This document shows, piece after piece, positions 59,408 to 64,000 of a DNA stretch of 64,000 nt. The notes below the pieces were generated by a model that was given only the letters and a program-made list of their open reading frames with translations, was not told the origin of the DNA and did no database searches. Positions within the stretch are counted from its first letter, which is position 1. Each line of letters begins with the position of its first letter. Made by a program: the position numbers and the translations under genes. Location: contig JAAXNY010000001.1 of the NCBI GenBank assembly GCA_013420905.1, positions 5,828,001 to 5,892,000 of the forward strand. The letters run 5' to 3'. Source of the stretch: Collybia mongolica. Its lineage: Eukaryota > Basidiomycota > Agaricomycetes > Agaricales > Clitocybaceae.

Positions 59408-61138
59408 TCAATTCAATGTGTTCATCATCTTGTTAGTTCGGAGCCCCTGAAGTGGGGAGAATACCGGGTCGGGCGTCCGAGGAAAGTAGCTAACGCCGAG
59501 TTTAGGTCCACCAGGCACATCCACAACTTCTGTATCCTCTCCAAAATTGAGGGGGAGGGGAGGGGTGTACTTGAGATTTAGCTTCAACCCAGCTGCAATT
59601 AACGGCTGGGCGTCAGGCATAATATCAGTCACCATTTCACGATTGACTGTAATGGTGGCCCGTTTCAGCACTGTCATTCCATCCGTTACTTGCATGGGGT
59701 TCGTTCTTTCTTGGAGGAACGAGAGGATTTTCTTATCTGACATCCCTTGACAAAACCTAAGCGTGATCTCCTCTAATGATGGACAAAGAAGGTCATCATT
59801 ATTAGAAAACGGGGTCAGGAGGGAGAGGAAGTGATCATTTAATATGATCGGTGGGTATCCCCACAGTCGTTCTGGGGCACTAAGGGTGAGTCGCTTAACA
59901 CCTTTGGCGTGAGAGAGGCATTCTTTCCAAGTTTCCGGCGAAGTTGACCCGACATGTAGCTCGAGTTCTTCGACTTTATTCTCTCGTGTGAAAAACGCAG
60001 TGAGTGCAGACAGTGGGTGGCCGGCGTCGTATGCGAAGTATGAACTGAACCCTAAATAGTTCAAGAGGGGAAGTTGGAGGCAGTCGATGAACTGACTCCC
60101 AGCTGCACTCGCCCCTTCGACAAGAATAAGCGAGCGCAGAAAGGGGAGTGTGACTTTATGTAAGGTTGGTTGAGGTGGAGGTGATAACGTGTCTGATTCG
60201 ACCAATAATTTGCAGGTTATCAACATCGAACACTGTTTCAAAACAATCAGAGCATCGGTTTCAGTTAAACTCGGAGTGTCACCCCACATATGTGTACTAT
60301 TTTCCAAATAAAGCCCCGTTAACTGAGCCCAGGGAAGAGGCTGAAGAAAATCCGTGTGTTTGAAGGAGATAATCGAGACTTCGCGAAGAGCGGGGGTGTT
60401 TAGGATGCTGACTGACGGCCACATGTTGGTGGGGCTAAACATTGTGGACTCCAATATTGCTGATTTCAGCAGGGGTACGTCTGTCTCGTTAAGAGGCGCC
60501 ATGGTGGCGATAAACTCGGGAAGTGGAAGTGTGAAGTCGATATGCTCCCACCGGCGTGAGTGTCGGATAAAGATATTCATCAGATACGTTATGTTAAGGG
60601 ATGTTTCCCTATCAGGTTGCCCGCCTACGAGTGCCGAGCACGAGGCAGATATGGAGAGCGGAAGGCCTCCAGAAAGGTCCAGCCAGGTTTTGACCGCTTC
60701 AGCGACCCGGCGCCATTTGATATAGTGAGTGGAGACCTGACAGTTAGGTATAGAAACATGGAGAGTGGCCCAGAGATCCGGTGTAGATAGAGCGATTCTA
60801 CGCCAGCCGCTGCATATGCGGCCAAGAAGGAGAGGTGGCTCTTCTGAACTCATCACCGCATTTCTTTCCGTTGGCAAGCAGTGGCAGAATATTTCCTGGA
60901 CGATATCGCGGGGCAAACGGCGCGCACCAGAAGTTAAAGCCAAGTGATCCTCTGTATAAATACCAAGTTTCTTGTGCTGTTCACAGAGACCGTCAATAAT
61001 AGATTCGAAGCGTGCGATCTTCTCTTCAAGGCGCGAACGTTCTTCTACTGAATCTGAAACGAGACGTCGGATCGCCTTGACCTCGGAACTGGAGGGGATA
61101 TAATTGGTATGGAGTTGTGTGGCGAATGTGGACTCCAT
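59408..61138 (-). CDS. F-box domain protein with N-terminal coiled coil
   Basis: Single exon; 576 residues from the ATG at 61138. It begins with a short Glu-rich helical segment (VEERSRLEEKIARFESIIDG). The F-box follows, with ARRLPRDIVQEIFCHCLPTE, RICSGWRRIALSTPDLWATL and a leucine-rich C-terminal region. This is the commonest basidiomycete F-box architecture, in which the helix before the F-box reads LxxxIxxL.xxxxxL. A predicted SCF substrate receptor. It lies tail-to-tail with the ABC transporter (129 bases apart). A truncated relative is at 51700-51996. Confidence 0.88.
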   Translation of the reverse strand: MESTFATQLHTNYIPSSSEVKAIRRLVSDSVEERSRLEEKIARFESIIDGLCEQHKKLGIYTEDHLALTSGARRLPRDIVQEIFCHCLPTERNAVMSSEEPPLLLGRICSGWRRIALSTPDLWATLHVSIPNCQVSTHYIKWRRVAEAVKTWLDLSGGLPLSISASCSALVGGQPDRETSLNITYLMNIFIRHSRRWEHIDFTLPLPEFIATMAPLNETDVPLLKSAILESTMFSPTNMWPSVSILNTPALREVSIISFKHTDFLQPLPWAQLTGLYLENSTHMWGDTPSLTETDALIVLKQCSMLITCKLLVESDTLSPPPQPTLHKVTLPFLRSLILVEGASAAGSQFIDCLQLPLLNYLGFSSYFAYDAGHPLSALTAFFTRENKVEELELHVGSTSPETWKECLSHAKGVKRLTLSAPERLWGYPPIILNDHFLSLLTPFSNNDDLLCPSLEEITLRFCQGMSDKKILSFLQERTNPMQVTDGMTVLKRATITVNREMVTDIMPDAQPLIAAGLKLNLKYTPPLPLNFGEDTEVVDVPGGPKLGVSYFPRTPDPVFSPLQGLRTNKMMNTLN

Positions 61139-61990
61139 CGGCCAAACTGAGCTTTTCTAGTATCGCAGCTCGCTTCCAGACAATAAACGGATTTATTGCT
61201 TGGCCAAGCCACGGTTTAGTCGATCAAGAAGTTCAGGATATTGGTTTTTGAGATACCTAGGTACGGAACGGTCGGGCCTGGGGGGGCTTTCTGAGGAATT
61301 TCAGCAGGTTCGTACCTTATAGTCCCTCCGCTGATTTCGAACCGTGATTGTGTTTAACAAGCACAGGACTAGGCAGTACTGACCGTAAGCGCCTCAACAG
61401 CTTCATCTGACAGTTGTCACGTGACCGGTTCATGTGGCTGGAGAACTTTGACTGCGTTTTCAGACTAAACCATACCGTGTCACTGTAGAACCCCTAGTAA
61501 GTAAAAATTCCAAAAAGTAGGTAGGATTTACTGGGATCTCGAACAGGCCTACTTCCACTTACTTGGCAGCGGCATTTATTATGGATAACAACAACAACTC
61601 AGATTGAACGATCGTGTTTTCCTTACTTTTCCTTCACCAGTGGCAGACAACGCTAACCGACTGTTCGAGGTTCTAAGAACCTAACCTGAGACCGAAGGAA
61701 ACCCTAATTTTGCCTGATGATTTTCTTGTGAAGCTTGAAGTGGTGCTTCTCAATCTGGTGTATTAAAAAATTCAGAAATGGATATTTCCTTCGAAGACCA
61801 CCCAACCATCGTTGGTTGCGAATGAGTAGACTCTGTTCCTGCGCGTAAGGTAGCTACCCCACTTTCCTCTAAATTCGTGATGATTTACCGATGCAAGCAG
61901 CTACACTTCCCTCAGATACTCCTCATTCGCGTTTCGATGTTCCAGGTTCCTCAATACTGCTTGCTCTGATTTTGCGTCCAACACAGACGC
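61139..61990. other. Intergenic
   Basis: About 850 bases with no gene recognised between the F-box start and the transporter relic. Confidence 0.5.
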
Positions 61991-62412
61991 TCTTTGATAT
62001 ACTCTATCTCCGCCTCTATCCACTCCTCACGCTTGTTAGTGCCGTTTATGGTTCCATTAGCCCAATACTGACTGTGGTTCTGGAGATTTACGCTCACACT
62101 CATACAACCAATCTCAAACAGCTAGTGTGTCACTGCGGTTATCCATTGCATTCTCTAGGATCAGGTTGTTGGTTGGTTGGAATTTTGGTGATGCTATTCA
62201 AGTAGGTCATAATTTTTCGTTCCATGCAACTGTGATTTATGAAACTCCCCACCCTTTTGCTCACCAGATTCTTGATCAATCGATAAGCGGACATGTCGGC
62301 TTTGCATGGGCTCAACGCGATCAGATACTTCAACGCAAATCCCAGCTATAAATGAGCTGCAAGAATTACAACTGAAAGAAAGCAATGTTCGTGCTCAATC
62401 AGTCAACCCAAC
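61991..62412 (+). pseudogene. Decayed duplicate of the ABC transporter 3' exons
   Basis: The DNA aligns with exons 15-16 of the transporter and their intron (58589-59015). Matching blocks in order are ctttgatata..ccgcctctatcca, gccgtttatggt, gttctggagatttacgctcacact, caaccaatctca, ggaattttggtgatgctattcaagtaggtca (split here only by a few changes), and aatgagctgcaagaattacaactgaaag followed by gttcgtg. Frameshifts and stops abolish the reading frame, and the exon 16 start is degraded. The relic keeps the intron, so it is a genomic, not a reverse-transcribed, duplicate. It ends just before the LTR. Confidence 0.85.
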
Positions 62413-62428
62413 AACAGCACGACTAGAC

Positions 62429-63590
62429 TGTCCACGGTCCGGTCCGGGCCAGGTCCGTCCTATTTTTGCTGGACCTGGCCCTCTACCAGCCGGGCCGGGT
62501 CAACCAGGTCCAGTGGTAAAAAAAAAAATTGTTTAATAGTTTGGAAAGATGTCTACTGCTGATACATACCATAATTAACATCTATCAAGTAATTACAACT
62601 ATCCCCCAATGAATTATCCTAGTGTATTCAGTCCTTGGACATCTGGATCGTCAGAGAAGTAATATCAGTTTCTGCTCTGAAGCTGCTGGACATCAGGAAT
62701 TTGATCAAAAATCATTGATTACTAATAATTTTGACAAGAGTTACTATTTTTTGAGGTTTGATCTTGCATTCTCTATTCCCCCACTATTTACCCACACTAT
62801 TTGGTAGCATTTTCACCACCCACCAACATATAAGTGTTATGGCTGTTTAGGCCTTATCCTTTAGATCAGTCTGGTTTATCGTTTGTTCACTATAGACCGT
62901 TGACTTCGTAAGTCTAATGTCCAATGACTCCCTCAATAGGGCTAAGTCAGATCATTGAATCAAAGATGCACTACTCCCTTCGAAAGGCAAGTAGGATTGA
63001 GTTCGCGTCAAGGGATCAGAGTAGATGAATAAGGTTGATTCAGCTAGGTCAAGCTAAAGAACTAGCTAAGCTAAACTATCTGTATATATATGTAAGAGTC
63101 CAATAAGCGTGATTTATGCTATTCGTTATAGATAAAGGAATGAGTAAGCTAAAATGAGAATGAGTAAGCTTAATACAAAAGATGAATAAGCGTGAGAAAG
63201 GAAATGCATATATGGGTCTTTGAAAGATAAGAGTCAATAAGTATCTGGTAATTGGTAGTATGTAAGAAAAGAAATGATAAGGGCATGTGAGTAGGGAATT
63301 TGTAACAATAAGGCTGGCCAGGTCCAACCTGGGTCCAGCCCAAGGGCTGGGCCAGTACTCACAGTGGCCCTGGCCCTGTCCAAAGGTGCTGGTCCACTCA
63401 TATGCTGTTTGGACTAAGAAAAACCAACAGTTTTGAGTTAGAGTTCTATCTACTACAAGCAACAAACTATATACTAAAGACCATGAGGATAGTGCATATA
63501 ACTATGGACTGTGTGTATACTACTGCAGTGGAATCTCATAGAATCTCATAGAACAATAGATAAAAGATTAGATAAAATTGACTCATGACA
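62429..63590 (-). repeat. Long terminal repeat (3' LTR) of a Ty3/gypsy element on the minus strand
   Basis: On the minus strand the block begins TGTCATGAGTC directly after a purine-rich tract (AAATGGGGGG plus TAA) and ends CCGTGGACA. The termini are TGTC..GACA, the expected TG..CA with a 4-base inverted repeat; length about 1162 bases. It follows the polyprotein end at 63718. The flank at 62424-62428 (tagac) is the candidate target-site duplication; its partner lies outside the window. Two G/C-rich regions rich in CTGGCC/GGCCAG words lie near both ends. Confidence 0.75.
62469..62513. repeat. Perfect 10-base inverted repeat inside the LTR
   Basis: ctggacctgg at 62469-62478 and ccaggtccag at 62504-62513 flank a G/C-rich loop, able to form a stem-loop. 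Related words recur near 63315-63400. Confidence 0.8.
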
Positions 63591-63592
63591 TT

Positions 63593-63604
63593 ACCCCCCA
63601 TTTA
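63593..63604 (-). promoter_or_regulatory. Polypurine tract
   Basis: AAATGGGGGG(TAA) on the minus strand immediately before the LTR start TGTCATG, the usual place for plus-strand priming in LTR retrotransposons. Confidence 0.65.
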
Positions 63605-63717
63605 AGACTGAGATTTCCAATAGAGGCAATTGAGATGTTTCTCAGTAGGAAGATCTTCTTCAACGGGTTCTGTTAATTGTTTGGGCATAGGAATAAAAGG
63701 AATAGATGAAAAATCAA

Positions 63718-64000
63718 TCATAGGTAATCATTTGGAGCAGAAGGATGTTGTTGGTGGAATTCAGCAACAGTGCAAGGGAAATCATTTTGGAGTCATGTTT
63801 CTAATTCCCATGTGTTGTGGCAATCAGGGTGATTCTTCCATTTGACTTGATACTCAAGTCTTCCATTTGTGATCCGTGATGCCAGTATTTTTTCCAATTC
63901 CCAATCTTCACCTCTGATGTCTAACTTGACCTTTGGTGGTTGTGGTTGGTCAAATTCATCTTCAACAAACTTCCATAATTTTGAAACATGGAACTTTGGG
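63718..64000 (-). pseudogene. C-terminus of a Ty3/gypsy (chromovirus) polyprotein with an in-frame stop
   Basis: The frame enters at the right edge (first full codon at 63999) and reads KFHVSKLWKFVEDEF, the usual end of the integrase, then a Pro-rich linker. A chromodomain follows: WELEKILASRI, RLEYQVKWKNHPDCHNTWE. A TGA interrupts at 63795-63793, after which the frame continues with VAEFHQQHPSAPND and ends at 63720-63718. Family members usually have an uninterrupted helix here (EFHxxHPxAP), so the TGA looks like a mutation, possibly of a TGG codon. In chromoviruses the chromodomain targets integration to heterochromatin. The rest of the element lies outside the window. Confidence 0.85.

Overview
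The window looks like a chromosome segment of a filamentous basidiomycete, most likely an Agaricomycete. Genes are split by many short introns (about 48-60 nt, GT..AG, occasionally GC..AG). Families typical of that group are present: an AA9 lytic polysaccharide monooxygenase, tandem indoleamine 2,3-dioxygenases, large single-exon F-box proteins and a chromodomain Ty3/gypsy element. There is no operon structure; neighbours are mostly housekeeping and accessory genes that share only location. All gene models were assembled by hand from splice signals, reading phase and remembered family motifs, without database searches.

Layout. 1-781: 5' part of a signal-anchored membrane protein running off the left edge. 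0.8-8.5 kb: poor in recognisable genes, with one clear gene (YPI1-like PP1 inhibitor, 3224-3776) and an unidentified coding-like block on the minus strand (about 5.0-7.2 kb). 8.6-9.6 kb: MYND-finger protein. 11.9-17.8 kb: three tandem indoleamine 2,3-dioxygenase copies, the first decayed and the other two intact. 18.2-22.7 kb: three tandem copies of a small secreted DUF4430-like protein plus a scrap of a fourth; copy 1 seems to have lost its splice acceptor, and copies 2 and 3 share their promoter. 23.0-24.6 kb: F-box protein. 24.9-25.6 kb: two identical inverted tRNA-Leu(CAA) genes and a decayed third copy. 26.0-27.2 kb: Cys-rich single-pass membrane protein.

28.0-33.4 kb: an 11-exon FAD-dependent amine-oxidase-like protein and ORC1. 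34.3-35.9 kb: MFS transporter. 36.5-39.0 kb: kinase-like protein with an altered catalytic loop. 39.4-40.4 kb: membrane protein. 40.9-42.3 kb: NAPE-PLD-type metallo-beta-lactamase. 43.6-44.4 kb: Hsp20-like protein. 45.6-46.7 kb: YggS/PROSC PLP-binding protein. 47.4-48.8 kb: 12-exon AA9 LPMO. 49.8-51.0 kb: MDR oxidoreductase. 51.7-52.6 kb: relics (F-box fragment, probable KDZ transposase tail). 52.7-54.7 kb: ALG12 mannosyltransferase. 55.1-59.3 kb: 18-exon EGF/ABCG transporter of the yeast ADP1 type. 59.4-61.1 kb: F-box protein. 62.0-62.4 kb: decayed duplicate of the ABCG 3' exons. 62.4-64.0 kb: LTR and polyprotein end of a Ty3/gypsy chromovirus.

I did not find a convincing wholly new system. 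The most unusual items are the tandem arrays with copies at different stages of decay, the palindromic tRNA pair, two GC-AG introns in one gene, the kinase-like protein lacking the HRD aspartate, and the transporter relic abutting an LTR.
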